A DNA stretch of 64,000 nucleotides from Solirubrobacterales bacterium (lineage in GTDB: Bacteria > Actinomycetota > Thermoleophilia > Solirubrobacterales > Solirubrobacteraceae), in NCBI GenBank assembly GCA_003138355.1, contig PLFX01000007.1:1-64000 (forward strand). Reading direction: 5' to 3'. This document shows, piece by piece, positions 47,215 to 57,100 of the stretch. A model generated the notes under the pieces. It searched no databases. It had not been told where the DNA came from and was given only the letters and a program-made list of their open reading frames with translations. The number at the start of each line of letters is the position of its first letter. The stretch's first letter is position 1. A program made the translations under genes and the position numbers.

Positions 47215-48437
47215 GCGCGCGAGGTGGGTCCGCCGAGCTGGACCTCGCCGCGCTCGAGGAGATCACCGCTGCCGTCGAGTCCGGCGCCGGACTCCCGACC
47301 GTGGTGCGCTCCGCCGCGAAGGCGCTCGGCGCGAGCATTGTCGTGCTCGACCGCGGCGGCCAAGCGCTCGCCGTCGCCGCGCGCTCACCCGCCGACGAGC
47401 GCTCGCTACTGAGCTCGGACGACGGCGTCGAGGCGCTCGAACTGCGCGTTGCCGACACCCCCGTCGGGCAGCTGCGGATGCGCATGCGCGGTGAGGCCTC
47501 CTCGAGCCTGCTCCGGCTCGTTGCGACTCTGATCGCCTCGGAGGTCGAGCGCGTGCGCGCCCCTGAGCGCGAATTCGAGGAGGAGAGCGCGGCTTTCCTC
47601 AGCGGTCTGCTCGCGCACGAGTTCGCGAGCCGGGAACAGCTGCTCGAGCGCGCCCGCGGGGTCGGCCTGCGCGATCTCGAGCGCGGCACCGTCGTGCTCG
47701 TCGTCCACGCCCGCGCCCAGGCCCCGGCGCAGGAGGGCTGGCGCACCCGCCTTCGCCTGCTCGCTGCGCGCGGCGCCCGTAGCGTCGCGCCGAGCGCCGT
47801 GGCCGTGATGTCGGAGCGCGAGATCGCGGGCGGGGCCGAGGTCATCGTGCTGCTGCCGGGGGCGGATGAAGCGGCTGGACAGCGCGCCGCCGACAGCGTG
47901 CTGCGTGACGTACAGGCCGGCCTGTCCGGCTTCGCCTTCGTTGTCGGCCGCAGCCGCCCGGCCGACGATCCGCTCGCGATCGCACGCGCCGCCGACGAGG
48001 CGCTCCTGGCGGCCAACGTTGCCGAAGGGGACGCCGACGCGCGCGTGCTCGGCTTCGAAGAGACGGGTGCCTACCGGCTGCTCCTCTCGACCATGAGCGA
48101 GAACCCGACGGAGCTGCGGCGCTTCTTCGCTGAGACCGTCGAGCCGCTGCTTGCCTACGACGAGCAATACGAGACCGAGCTCGTCGCGACCGTCTCGGCC
48201 TTCCTCGATGCCGACGGCAACGTGGCCGCCACCGCCCAGCGCCTGTTCACGCACCGCCATACGATCCGCTACCGCCTCGAGCGAGTGCGCGAGCTCTGCG
48301 GGCTCGACGTCGGCTCGAGCGACGGCCGCGAGAAGCTCTCGCTCGGCCTGAAGGCGATGCGCGTCCTCGGCATCGTCGGCGCCGCCGGCCCCGCCACCGA
48401 GCCGGGCGCGACAGGCGGCCGGGTGCCGCGACGTTAG
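47211..48437 (+). CDS. PucR/CdaR-family transcriptional regulator
   Basis: 408 residues. The N-terminal 110 residues look GAF-like (GLPTVVRSAAKALGASIVVL), the middle is the GGDEF-like PucR domain, and the C-terminus carries the HTH_30 helix-turn-helix (NVAATAQRLFTHRHTIRYRL). Such proteins regulate catabolic or stationary-phase genes in response to small ligands. The start is TTG 47211, overlapping the small membrane gene. No obvious target operon other than the ABC pair 76 bp downstream. Confidence 0.85.
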   Translation: MSARGGSAELDLAALEEITAAVESGAGLPTVVRSAAKALGASIVVLDRGGQALAVAARSPADERSLLSSDDGVEALELRVADTPVGQLRMRMRGEASSSLLRLVATLIASEVERVRAPEREFEEESAAFLSGLLAHEFASREQLLERARGVGLRDLERGTVVLVVHARAQAPAQEGWRTRLRLLAARGARSVAPSAVAVMSEREIAGGAEVIVLLPGADEAAGQRAADSVLRDVQAGLSGFAFVVGRSRPADDPLAIARAADEALLAANVAEGDADARVLGFEETGAYRLLLSTMSENPTELRRFFAETVEPLLAYDEQYETELVATVSAFLDADGNVAATAQRLFTHRHTIRYRLERVRELCGLDVGSSDGREKLSLGLKAMRVLGIVGAAGPATEPGATGGRVPRR

Positions 48438-48513
48438 CGTCGCATTAGCCTCCCTCACGGTGCGGTAAAGGACCGGCGCGCGGGGCCGATGTCTCACCTA
48501 GCCTCTTTGATCA

Positions 48514-49182
48514 ATGAGCCTCGCCGTGCCAGAATTCGAACACGCGTGCCTCGACCGCGAGGGCCAGCCGCTCGCGCTCCGGGCCACGGCGGTCCGCAAG
48601 AGCTACGGCGGCCGCGTGATCCTCGACGGCGTTTCGCTCTCGGTCGCGGCCGGCGAATCGGTCGCGATCATCGGCGAGAACGGCGCCGGCAAGAGCACGC
48701 TGATGCGGATCTGCGCCGGCGTTGTGCAGCCGGACGCGGGGGCCGTGACCGTCTCCGGCCGCGTCGGTTACTGCCCGCAGGAGCCAGGCCTCTTTGATCT
48801 GCTGTCGGCTGACGACCACCTTGCGATGTTCGCGCCGGCCCTCGGCCTCTCGCGCGCGCAAGCGATCGAGCGCGGCCGCGAGCTCCTCGCCGAGTTCGCG
48901 TTCCCCGTCCACCTGCGCGCGCAGTGCCGCCACCTCTCGGGCGGTTCGCGCCAGAAGCTCAACCTCGCGCTCGCGCTGCTCGGCGGCGCCGACGTGCTGT
49001 TGCTCGATGAGCCCTACCAGGGGTTCGACCATGGCGCTTACGTCAGCTTCTGGGAGCACGTCGAGGGCTGGAAGGGCGCGGGGATGGGGGTCGTCGTCGT
49101 CACGCACCTGCTCGCCGATAGCGAGCTCGTCGACCGCGTCGTCGAACTGCGGGTCGCCGGCTCGCGTCTGGAGGCGGTTTGA
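48514..49182 (+). CDS. ABC transporter ATP-binding protein
   Basis: 222 residues. Walker A is IIGENGAGKSTLMRI, the signature is HLSGGSRQKLNLAL, Walker B is VLLLDEPYQGFD, and the D-loop and switch His (VVVVTHLLAD) follow. The family resembles ABC-2 type exporters. It is coupled to the next gene, its permease, by a TTGA overlap. A -10-like TAGCCT lies 12 bases upstream of the ATG. The substrate is unknown. Confidence 0.9.
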   Translation: MSLAVPEFEHACLDREGQPLALRATAVRKSYGGRVILDGVSLSVAAGESVAIIGENGAGKSTLMRICAGVVQPDAGAVTVSGRVGYCPQEPGLFDLLSADDHLAMFAPALGLSRAQAIERGRELLAEFAFPVHLRAQCRHLSGGSRQKLNLALALLGGADVLLLDEPYQGFDHGAYVSFWEHVEGWKGAGMGVVVVTHLLADSELVDRVVELRVAGSRLEAV

Positions 49183-49895
49183 GCCTGCGACGCATCCTCG
49201 TGATCGCAAAGCTGACCGGAGTCGAGCTTTCGCGTCGGCGGATCGCCCTCGGCCTGCTCACGGCGCTGCCGCTCGCCTTCTACGGCAGCCAGGTGAGCCG
49301 CGGCTCGGACGCCGTGATCACGGGCGGGGTCGCGATGGCGTTCTCGGTGGCCGGCGCCTCGATCTTCGTCGCGCTGACGGCGCGTCCGGTCGACGCGCGC
49401 CTGATCCTCGCTGGATACCGGCCGAGCGAGCTGCTGCTCGGGCGCCTCTTGTTGCTCGAGCTCTTCGGTCTGCTCATCACCGGCATCTTCAGCGCGATCA
49501 TGGTCTTCGGCTCCGACCCGATCCACCCGTGGGCGGTCGCGAGCGGGGTCGCGCTGGTGGCGCTCACGAGCGTCCCCTTCGGTCTCGCGGTCGGTGCCGT
49601 CTCACCGCACGAGCTCGAGGGCGTCCTCATCCTGATCGGCGTCGTCGGCGTGCAGCTCACGCTCTATTCGACCGAGCTCGCGGCGAAGTTTCTCCCCTTC
49701 TGGGGCGGCCAGCGGCTGCTGGACCATTCCGTCAATGCCGTCGCCGCAGGCGCCGCGGTTCCCGCAAACGCGCTCTACGCGGCCGGGCTGCTCGCGCTTG
49801 CGACCTACTTCATGACCCGCCGTGCGCCGGCCGTCGGCGGCACGAAGCGCCACCCGCGTGAGCTGCTGCGTGCTTCTCGCCACGCTCCCGTCTGA
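49179..49895 (+). CDS. ABC transporter membrane protein
   Basis: 238 residues with about six hydrophobic segments (for example GVAMAFSVAGASIFVAL and LFGLLITGIFSAIMVFG). It starts TTG 49179, overlapping the ATPase stop. It presumably forms the channel for the preceding ATPase. No binding protein is near, so export is more likely than import. The substrate cannot be deduced. Confidence 0.8.
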   Translation: MSLRRILVIAKLTGVELSRRRIALGLLTALPLAFYGSQVSRGSDAVITGGVAMAFSVAGASIFVALTARPVDARLILAGYRPSELLLGRLLLLELFGLLITGIFSAIMVFGSDPIHPWAVASGVALVALTSVPFGLAVGAVSPHELEGVLILIGVVGVQLTLYSTELAAKFLPFWGGQRLLDHSVNAVAAGAAVPANALYAAGLLALATYFMTRRAPAVGGTKRHPRELLRASRHAPV

Positions 49896-49937
49896 GCGGG
49901 CCGCGCGTATCGTCGGGCGGCCTCAAAGCCAGGCCAG

Positions 49938-50008
49938 CTGGGGGGCAGGGATTCGAACCCCGATAGCCGGCTCCAAAGGCCGGAGTCTTGCCGTTAGACG
50001 ACCCCCCA
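49938..50008 (-). tRNA. tRNA-Gln (anticodon TTG)
   Basis: The minus strand forms a cloverleaf. The 7-bp acceptor stem is TGGGGGG with CCCCCCA, the anticodon loop CTTTGGA gives TTG (glutamine), and the T arm has GGTTCGAATCC. The discriminator is G and CCA is not encoded. It lies in the 157-bp gap between the ABC permease and glmU. Confidence 0.95.
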
Positions 50009-50052
50009 GGGCGGATCGCGCCTCAAGTGTAGATTCGCGTTAGGCTCAAGCG

Positions 50053-51429
50053 GTGAGTCTCGGGACGGTCGTGATCCTCGCCGCCGGTCGGGGAACGCGG
50101 ATGCGGTCGGCGAGACCGAAGCTCGTGCACGACCTCTGCGGGCGCCCGCTCGTCGGCTGGCCGATCGCTGCGGCGCGCGAGGCGGGCGCGGAGGACGTGA
50201 TCCTCGTCGTCGCCGCGGACACGCCACTTGACGAGGTTCTGGGGGATGGCGTGCGCAGCGCGGTGCAGGCACAGCCCGACGGGACCGGCGGAGCGCTGCT
50301 CGCGGCCGCCGGCCTGATCGCGCGCGGCGTGCCGCTGATCGTCACCGCCGGCGACGTGCCGCTCGTCGACGCGGATCTGCTGCGCGAGCTTGCGGCGGCC
50401 CATGCACATGGCGGTGCGCCGGCGACGATGGTGACGATCGAGGTAGAGGATCCAAGTGGGTACGGGCGCGTCGTGCGCGACGCGGACGGGGCGATCGAGC
50501 GCGTCGTCGAGACGAAGCACACGGACGATTTGAGCGCTGAGGTGCTCGCGATCCGCGAGGTCAACAGCGGCGTCTTCGCGTTCGATCCCGACATCGTGCT
50601 GGAGTTGCTCGCGCGCGTCACGCCGGTTGCCGGTGAGATCTATCTGCCCGAGGTATTGCCGCTGATCCGTGCCGCCGGCGGTCAGGTCGCGAGCTACGCA
50701 GCTGCCGATCCGGCGCTGCTGCTCGGCGTGAACGACCGCGCACAGCTCGCGGCGGCGCGCGAGGAATGTCAGCGGCGCCTTCAGCGACGCCACATGCTTG
50801 CCGGGGTGACGATCGTGCAACCTGCGACGACGAGCATCGATGTCGACGTCGAGATCGCGGCGGACACCGTGATCGAGCCTTGCACGCAGCTTCTTGGGGC
50901 AACGCGGATCGGCACCGGCGCGGTCGTCGGTCCGCACACGACGGTGATCGACTCGACGGTCGGGGACGGCGTCCGTATCGTGCGCTCCCAAGTCGTCGAG
51001 AGCGAGCTGGAGGCCGGCGCAACCGTCGGGCCGTTCGCCTACCTGCGTCCGGGGGCGCTCTTGCGCGAGCGTGCGAAGGCCGGCACGTTCGTCGAGATCA
51101 AGAACTCGGACATCGGCGCCGGGACCAAGGTGCCGCACCTTTCCTACGTCGGCGACGCGCAGGTGGGTGACGGGACGAACCTTGGTGCCGGCACGATCAC
51201 CGCGAACTACGACTATGCGCAGAAGAACCGCACGCGGATCGGCGCGCGCGTGAAGGGCGGGGTTCACACCTCCTATATCGCGCCTGTGGTGATCGAGGAC
51301 GACGCTTGGACCGCCGCTGGTTCGGTGATCAATCAGGACGTGCCACGAGGCGCGCTCGGGGTTGCGCGCGCGCGCCAGCGCAACGTCGAGGGCTATGACG
51401 AGCGTCGCTCTGACGCCAGGGACGCGTAA
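50053..51429 (+). CDS. glmU: Bifunctional N-acetylglucosamine-1-phosphate uridyltransferase / glucosamine-1-phosphate acetyltransferase
   Basis: 458 residues. The N-terminal nucleotidyltransferase begins VVILAAGRGTRMRSARPKLV and includes GTGGALLAAAG and ITAGDVPLVD. The C-terminal left-handed beta-helix (from about 250) contains hexapeptide repeats and the acetyltransferase block ITANYDYAQKNRTRIG. It makes UDP-GlcNAc for peptidoglycan. GTG 50053 is 6 bases after a TAGGCT box. prs follows after 10 bp. Confidence 0.95.
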   Translation: MSLGTVVILAAGRGTRMRSARPKLVHDLCGRPLVGWPIAAAREAGAEDVILVVAADTPLDEVLGDGVRSAVQAQPDGTGGALLAAAGLIARGVPLIVTAGDVPLVDADLLRELAAAHAHGGAPATMVTIEVEDPSGYGRVVRDADGAIERVVETKHTDDLSAEVLAIREVNSGVFAFDPDIVLELLARVTPVAGEIYLPEVLPLIRAAGGQVASYAAADPALLLGVNDRAQLAAAREECQRRLQRRHMLAGVTIVQPATTSIDVDVEIAADTVIEPCTQLLGATRIGTGAVVGPHTTVIDSTVGDGVRIVRSQVVESELEAGATVGPFAYLRPGALLRERAKAGTFVEIKNSDIGAGTKVPHLSYVGDAQVGDGTNLGAGTITANYDYAQKNRTRIGARVKGGVHTSYIAPVVIEDDAWTAAGSVINQDVPRGALGVARARQRNVEGYDERRSDARDA

Positions 51430-51439
51430 ACTGGAGGCG

Positions 51440-52459
51440 ATGAGCGTGCTGGAGCCTCCGGGCGCGGTCACCAGCCTTCCCATCGACTACGACAAGCGGC
51501 TGATGCTCTTCAGCGGGCGTGCGACACGGCAGCTCGCGCTCAACATCGCCGACAAGCTCGGCGTCGATCTCGGGCCCACGCGCCTGAAGACGTTCTCCAA
51601 CGGCGAGGTCTACGGCCGCTTCATGGAGTCGATCCGCGGCGCGGATGTCTTCATCGTCCAGTCGACGTGCGGGAATCCGAGCGAGGGATTGACGGCGAAC
51701 GACTCGCTGATGGAGCTCCTCGTGATGATCGACGCCGCGGTCGGCGCCTCGGCGCACCGCGTGATCGCCGTGATTCCGTGGTTCGGCTACTCGCGCCAGG
51801 ACAAGAAGTCGGCGCCGCGCGAGCCGATCAGTGCGCGGTTGGTGGCGCGGATGATCGAAGCGGCGGGTGCCGACCGTGTGCTCACGATGGACCTCCACGC
51901 CGGCCAGGTACAGGGCTTCTTTTCGAAACCCGTCGACCACATGACGGCGCGCTTCATCCTCGCCCAGCACTTCAACGACCAGCACCTCGACAACCTGGTG
52001 GTCGTGGCGCCCGATGTGGGTCGCGCGAAGCTTGCGCAGAAGTTCGCCGAGAACGTCGGCGCGGACCTGGCGGTGATGATCAAGGATCGCCCCGATCAGC
52101 AGGTCGCCGAGATCGGTTACGTGATCGGCGATGTCCGCGGCAAGAACGCGATCATCGTCGACGACATCATCGACACCGCCGGCACGCTCGCCGCCGCTAC
52201 GGCGACGCTTCGCGAGCAGGGCGTCGAGCGTGTCTTTGCCGCGGCGACGCACGGCGTTTTCTCTGGCGCGGCGTTCGAGAACATCGAGCGCGCCAACCTC
52301 GAGCAGGTAGTCGTCACGGACACGATCCCGCTCGCGCCGGGGGCGCCGGCCAAGATGCTCCAACTCCCTTGCGCGGACATGCTGACCGACTCGATCCGGC
52401 GGATCTTCACCGACGGATCGGTCAGCGAGGTGTTCGCCGGCGAGAACCAGCTCTTTTGA
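51440..52459 (+). CDS. prs: Ribose-phosphate pyrophosphokinase
   Basis: 339 residues. It makes PRPP for nucleotides, histidine and tryptophan. Visible are FSNGEVYGRFMESIRG, the catalytic-loop PWFGYSRQDKKSAPREPISA, the metal-site DLHAGQVQGFF and the PRPP loop IIVDDIIDTAGTLA. ATG 51440 has TGGAGG 3 bases upstream. An in-frame extension to 51362 lies inside glmU and is not needed. Confidence 0.96.
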   Translation: MSVLEPPGAVTSLPIDYDKRLMLFSGRATRQLALNIADKLGVDLGPTRLKTFSNGEVYGRFMESIRGADVFIVQSTCGNPSEGLTANDSLMELLVMIDAAVGASAHRVIAVIPWFGYSRQDKKSAPREPISARLVARMIEAAGADRVLTMDLHAGQVQGFFSKPVDHMTARFILAQHFNDQHLDNLVVVAPDVGRAKLAQKFAENVGADLAVMIKDRPDQQVAEIGYVIGDVRGKNAIIVDDIIDTAGTLAAATATLREQGVERVFAAATHGVFSGAAFENIERANLEQVVVTDTIPLAPGAPAKMLQLPCADMLTDSIRRIFTDGSVSEVFAGENQLF

Positions 52460-52761
52460 GCGACCGGCTCGCGGCGCTCAGCGCGCGCCTGCGCCTGAGC
52501 GAGGAGGAGACGCTCGCAATCTTCAAGCTCGACGCGCTCTCGGCGATCGGCGGCCAGTACGGCCACCGGCCCGAGGTCGAGATCCTCGATTCGATGACCG
52601 CCGATGCAGCCGAGCGCGCGGGCGCGGGCGCGCTCGCGGCCTGGTTGCGCTCGACGGGCGACTCGCCGACGCCGCTCGAACTGCTCGAACGCGGCGAGTT
52701 CACCGCTTTCGAGGACGCGCTCGAGCGCTGGTTGCGCGACAGCGGCGTATTGGAGGATTGA
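52456..52761 (+). CDS. Small protein resembling the MbcA/ParS/Xre antitoxin C-terminal domain
   Basis: 101 residues from TTG 52456, overlapping the prs stop (TTGA). The segment GALAAWLRSTGDSPTPLELLERGEFTAFEDALERWL (given by position, about residues 57-92, key residues Trp61, Pro71, Leu75 and Gly79) loosely matches the toxin-binding domain of MbcA/ParS antitoxins, which ends in a PLELL-x3-G pattern. No RES-domain toxin is near. This is pattern resemblance only. It may instead be a stand-alone actinobacterial helical protein. Confidence 0.55.
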   Translation: MSDRLAALSARLRLSEEETLAIFKLDALSAIGGQYGHRPEVEILDSMTADAAERAGAGALAAWLRSTGDSPTPLELLERGEFTAFEDALERWLRDSGVLED

Positions 52762-52849
52762 GTGTCAGCGCGACGTTGCGGCGGTCCACGTGCCATCGAG
52801 TCATTGACGGAAGGCCTGGGCTGCTTGGTCTGTAAGCTGCTTGGCTCGA

Positions 52850-53539
52850 ATGGCGACCACTCCGACACGCCTGGAGGTCAAGCGCCGCGTACCTGCCGGT
52901 TCGCGCGATGTGCGGCGCCTGCGTCGCGAGGGCTTCGTTCCTGGTGTCCTCTACGGCGGCAGCGACGAGCCGGTGAGCTTCGCCGTCGACGCACGCGTGC
53001 TGCGCCACGCGCTGCACGCTCGCGGCGCAGTGCTCGACGTCGCGGTTGACGGTTCGCCGCCGACGCCTGCGGTCCTCAAGGACCAGCAGCGCGACCCGGT
53101 CCGCGGGAACACGGTGCACGTGGACCTGGTGCGCGTTCGCCTCGACCGCGCGATCCAGACCAGCGTGCCGCTCGTCCTCACCGGCGGCGAGTCCGCGCCG
53201 GGCGTGCGTGAGGGTGGAGTGCTCGAACAGATCACGCACGAACTGCAGGTCGAGGCGCTGCCGACCGCGATCCCGGAGTCGATCGAGCATGACGTGTCCG
53301 AGATGGCGATCGGCCACACGGTGCTGCTGGAGGCGGTCACCGCGCCTCCCGGCGTGACGCTGCTCGGCGATCCACAGGAAACGGTCGTCGCGACGCTGTC
53401 CCCGCCCCGGTTGCGGACGGAGGACGAGGGCGAGATCGAGCTCGAGACGGAGGTCGTCGGCGAAGGTGGCGAGGCTGCCTCCGAGGCCGGCGCGCAGGAC
53501 GCGAGCGCCGCTGGCGAGGGCGGCGAGAGCTCCGAGTAG
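52850..53539 (+). CDS. rplY: 50S ribosomal protein L25 (Ctc form)
   Basis: 229 residues. The N-terminal 5S-rRNA-binding domain (RLEVKRRVPAGSRDVRRLRR) and the C-terminal Ctc/TL5 domain (QVEALPTAIPESIEHDVSEM) are present. The tail is Glu/Gly/Ala-rich. ATG 52850 is chosen; a TTG at 52841 is nearby, and a TAAGCT box ends 11 bases before the ATG. The stop TAG at 53537 lies in the same frame as pth, 3 bases before its likely start. Confidence 0.93.
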   Translation: MATTPTRLEVKRRVPAGSRDVRRLRREGFVPGVLYGGSDEPVSFAVDARVLRHALHARGAVLDVAVDGSPPTPAVLKDQQRDPVRGNTVHVDLVRVRLDRAIQTSVPLVLTGGESAPGVREGGVLEQITHELQVEALPTAIPESIEHDVSEMAIGHTVLLEAVTAPPGVTLLGDPQETVVATLSPPRLRTEDEGEIELETEVVGEGGEAASEAGAQDASAAGEGGESSE

Positions 53540-53542
53540 CGT

Positions 53543-54112
53543 CTGCGGCTCGCGCGCGGCGGCTCCTCTGCGGACTGGCTCGTCGTCGGGCTCGGCAATC
53601 CCGGCCGCGAGTTCGTGCAGACACGCCACAACGTCGGCTTCGTCGTCGCAGAGCTGCTCGCGCGGCGCTGGGAGCTCGGGCGCGCGCGCGAGCGTTACCG
53701 CGGACGGCTGCGCGAGGGGCGCGCCGGCCCGGGTGGACCGCGCATCGCGCTGCTCGAGCCACTGACCTACATGAACGACGCGGGCCGGTCGGTTGGGCCC
53801 GCCCGCGGCGCATACAAGCTCTCGCTCGAGCGCGTCCTCGTGATTCATGACGAGATCGATCTGCCGTTCGGCGAGATTCGCCAGCGCATCGGTGGCGGTC
53901 TGGCCGGCCACAACGGGCTGAAGTCGATCCGCGCGGCGCTTGGGGGCGCCGGCTTCCAGCGCGTGCGCGTCGGCGTCGGGCGGCCACCGTCGACTGACCC
54001 CGAGATCGTCGCCGCCTATGTCCTCGCGCGTTTCAGCGAGCCGGCCGCCGACGTTGAGGCGCTCATCGCGCAGGCGGGCGATGCAGCAGCGTCCGTCATC
54101 CTGGAAGGCTGA
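53543..54112 (+). CDS. pth: Peptidyl-tRNA hydrolase, probable CTG start
   Basis: 189 residues. The catalytic Asn in VVGLGNPGREF, the His in TRHNVGF and the Asp in IHDEIDLPFG are all there, plus GGLAGHNGLKSI. It releases peptides from stalled peptidyl-tRNA. The reading frame is the same as L25, and between the L25 stop and the first GTG (53615) the only possible start is CTG 53543. Starting at GTG 53615 would remove the active-site Asn. So either a CTG start, read-through of the L25 TAG, or a base error. Mfd follows 3 bp later. Confidence 0.88.
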   Translation: MRLARGGSSADWLVVGLGNPGREFVQTRHNVGFVVAELLARRWELGRARERYRGRLREGRAGPGGPRIALLEPLTYMNDAGRSVGPARGAYKLSLERVLVIHDEIDLPFGEIRQRIGGGLAGHNGLKSIRAALGGAGFQRVRVGVGRPPSTDPEIVAAYVLARFSEPAADVEALIAQAGDAAASVILEG

Positions 54113-54115
54113 ACC

Positions 54116-57100
54116 GTGCTCGCGCCACTGCTCGACCATCTCGCCGAGCGCGAGGACGCGCTCGCGCTCGCGCGCGACGGTGGCGAGGCGTTTTGCGCCG
54201 CGCCGTTGCGCCCCTTCCTTGTTGCCGCGCTGCTCGCGCGTGCGCCGGGGCGGGCGGCGATCGTCGTGGCGCCGGACGATCGGGGCGCGCACGAGCTGGC
54301 GGGCGATCTCGCCGCGTGGCTCGCTCCCCGCCGCGTTCGCTTCTACCCCTCGCGTGGTGTCACCTACGAGTCGCACCTCGCGCCGCCGCCGCACCTCGTT
54401 GGTCTGCGGATCGCCGCCCTGGATGCGCTGCTCGAACCCGCTTCCGCCGCCGCTCCGGTGGTGGTTGCTTCCGCCACCGCGCTGGCCGAGAAGGTCGCCG
54501 ACCCGGCGCTACGCCCGCACTCGGCGACGCTCGCTGTGGGCGACCTGCTCGACATCGACGAGTTCGCGTCGCAGCTCGTCGACATGGGTTATGAGCGCGT
54601 TGGTCAGGTCGAGGAGCGCGGGCAGTTCGCGGTGCGCGGGGGCTTGTTGGACGTGTATGGCGCCACGGCCGACCGCGCCGTGCGCATTGAGCTCTTCGAC
54701 ATCGAGGTCGAATCGCTGCGCACGTTCTCGACCTTCACCCAACGCTCGCTGGAGAGCATCGAGCATGTCGAGATCGCGCCTGCGGCTGAGCTCGCGCTCG
54801 AGCATCGCGGCATCGCCGCGGTCGGCGACGAGCGGCCGGACATCGCCGAGCTCCTGCCCCTCGACCGCTTTGCGGGGTTGCTCGATCTCGTCGATCGCGA
54901 GGTGGATCTCGTGGTCACCGCGAGCGAGGAGATCGGCCCGACACTGCGTGACCACTGGACGGATGTCTGCGCGGCCTTCCATGGCGACGCCAGCCGCCTT
55001 TACGTGTCGCCGGCTTTGCTCGAGCGATCGCTGGCCGAGCGTGCGCGCGTGACGCTGAGCTCGATCGCGGGCAGCGCGCCAATCGAGTTCCACGCTCAGG
55101 CTACGCTCGCGGCCTCGCGCAGCCTGAACGAGGCTGAGGCGACACTCGAGCGCCAGCTGCGCTCCGGTTACCGGACTGTCGTGACGTGGCCCCGTCGCGG
55201 CGACGGTGAGCGAGCGGCGCTCAATCTCGCCCGCCTGCGGGCTCGCTGGATCGAGCAGCAACCGGGCGCAGATGAGCTGACGTTCGCACAAGCAAGCCTG
55301 CATGAGGGGTTCATCGCGCCGGATCTGCGCCTCGCGGTGATTCCCGAGCACCGCCTGTACCAGCGCCGCCGAACGCAGTCCCGCGCGCAGACGGCGCGCC
55401 GCGGCGTGCTGCGCAGCTTCGCCGACCTGCGCCCGGGCGACTACGTCGTACATGAAGACCACGGGGTAGCCCGATTTGCAGGCTTCGAGACGCGCACCGT
55501 CGCCGACGTGACGCGCGACTACCTCTTGCTCGAGTACCAGGGTGACGACCGCGTCTACGCGCCGACCGACCAGTTCGAGAAGATCTCGCGCTACGTCGGC
55601 GCGGGGGCCGGCGAGCCGACGCTGTCGAAGCTCGGCGGCACGCGTTGGGATGCACTCAAGGCGCGCGCACGGCATGCCGCGCAGGAGCTGGCGGGCGAGC
55701 TGCTCGTGCTCTACACCGAGCGGCGGCGGCGCGAGGGCCACGCTTTTGCGGCGGACGGCGACCTGCAGCGCGAGTTCGAGGCGCGCTTTCCGTACACCGA
55801 GACGCCCGACCAGCGCGACGCGATCGACCTCGTCAAGGCCGACATGGAAGCGGCGCGCCCGATGGACCGCCTCGTCTGTGGTGACGTCGGCTACGGCAAG
55901 ACCGAGGTCGCTTTGCGAGCCGCCTTCAAGTGCGTCGCCGACAGCAAGCAGGTGCTGATGCTCGTGCCGACGACGATCCTCGCCCAACAGCACTACGGGA
56001 CCTTCCACGAGCGGCTGAGCGACTACCCGGTGAGCGTCGAGCAGGTCTCGCGCTTTCGCAGCGCCGCCGAGCAGCGCGATGCGATCGCGCGCTTCAACGC
56101 GGGCAGGCTCGACATCTTGATCGGCACGCACCGCGTGCTGAGCCGCGACGTTCGCGCGAAGAACCTCGGCCTGCTGATCCTGGACGAGGAGCAGCGCTTC
56201 GGTGTGCGCCAGAAGGAGGTGCTGCGACAGCTGCGCCTGCAGGTGGACGTCATCGCGATGTCGGCGACGCCGATCCCGCGCACGCTCCAGATGTCGCTCG
56301 CCGGCCTGCGCGACATATCTGTGATCGCGACACCGCCCGAGGGACGCCACCCGGTGCGAACCTACGTTGGCGAGTACGACGCGCAGCTGGTGCGCCAGGC
56401 GCTCGAGCGCGAGCAGAGGCGGGGCGGGCAGGCGTTCTACCTGCACAACCGCGTCGAGACGATCGACGAGGTGGCGGCGGGACTGCGCTCACTCGCGCCC
56501 GCGCTGCGCATCGAGGTCGCCCACGGGCAGCTGGAGGAGGGCGAGCTCGAGGCGCGCATGATGAGCTTCCTGCGCGGGGACGCCGATGTGCTCGTCTGCA
56601 CCTCGATCATCGAGTCGGGAATCGACATCCCGCAGGCGAACACCCTGATCGTCGAGCGCTCCGACGGCTTTGGGCTCGCGCAGCTCTACCAGATCCGCGG
56701 GCGCGTCGGGCGCAGCCGCGAGCGCGCTTACGCCTACCTGCTGTATGACGCCGCGGCCGCCCTTACGCCGGAGGCGGCCCAGCGCCTCGCGGCGCTGTCG
56801 GACTTCACCGAGCTCGGCGCAGGCTTTCAGGTCGCGATGCGCGACCTCGAGCTGCGCGGCGCCGGGAACCTGCTCGGCGACGAGCAGTCCGGGCATGTCG
56901 CGGCGCTCGGATTCGAGCTCTACCTCCAGATGCTCGACGATGCGCTGCGGGAGGCGGAAGGCGAGACCGACGGGCGCCACGAGTGGGAGCCCGTGCGCCT
57001 CGAGGTGGACGTCGACGCTTATGTTCCGGCCGACTACGTCGGATTCGAGCAGGCGAAGATCGAGCTGCACCGGCGTGTCGTGGCGGCGCGCGAGGTCGCC

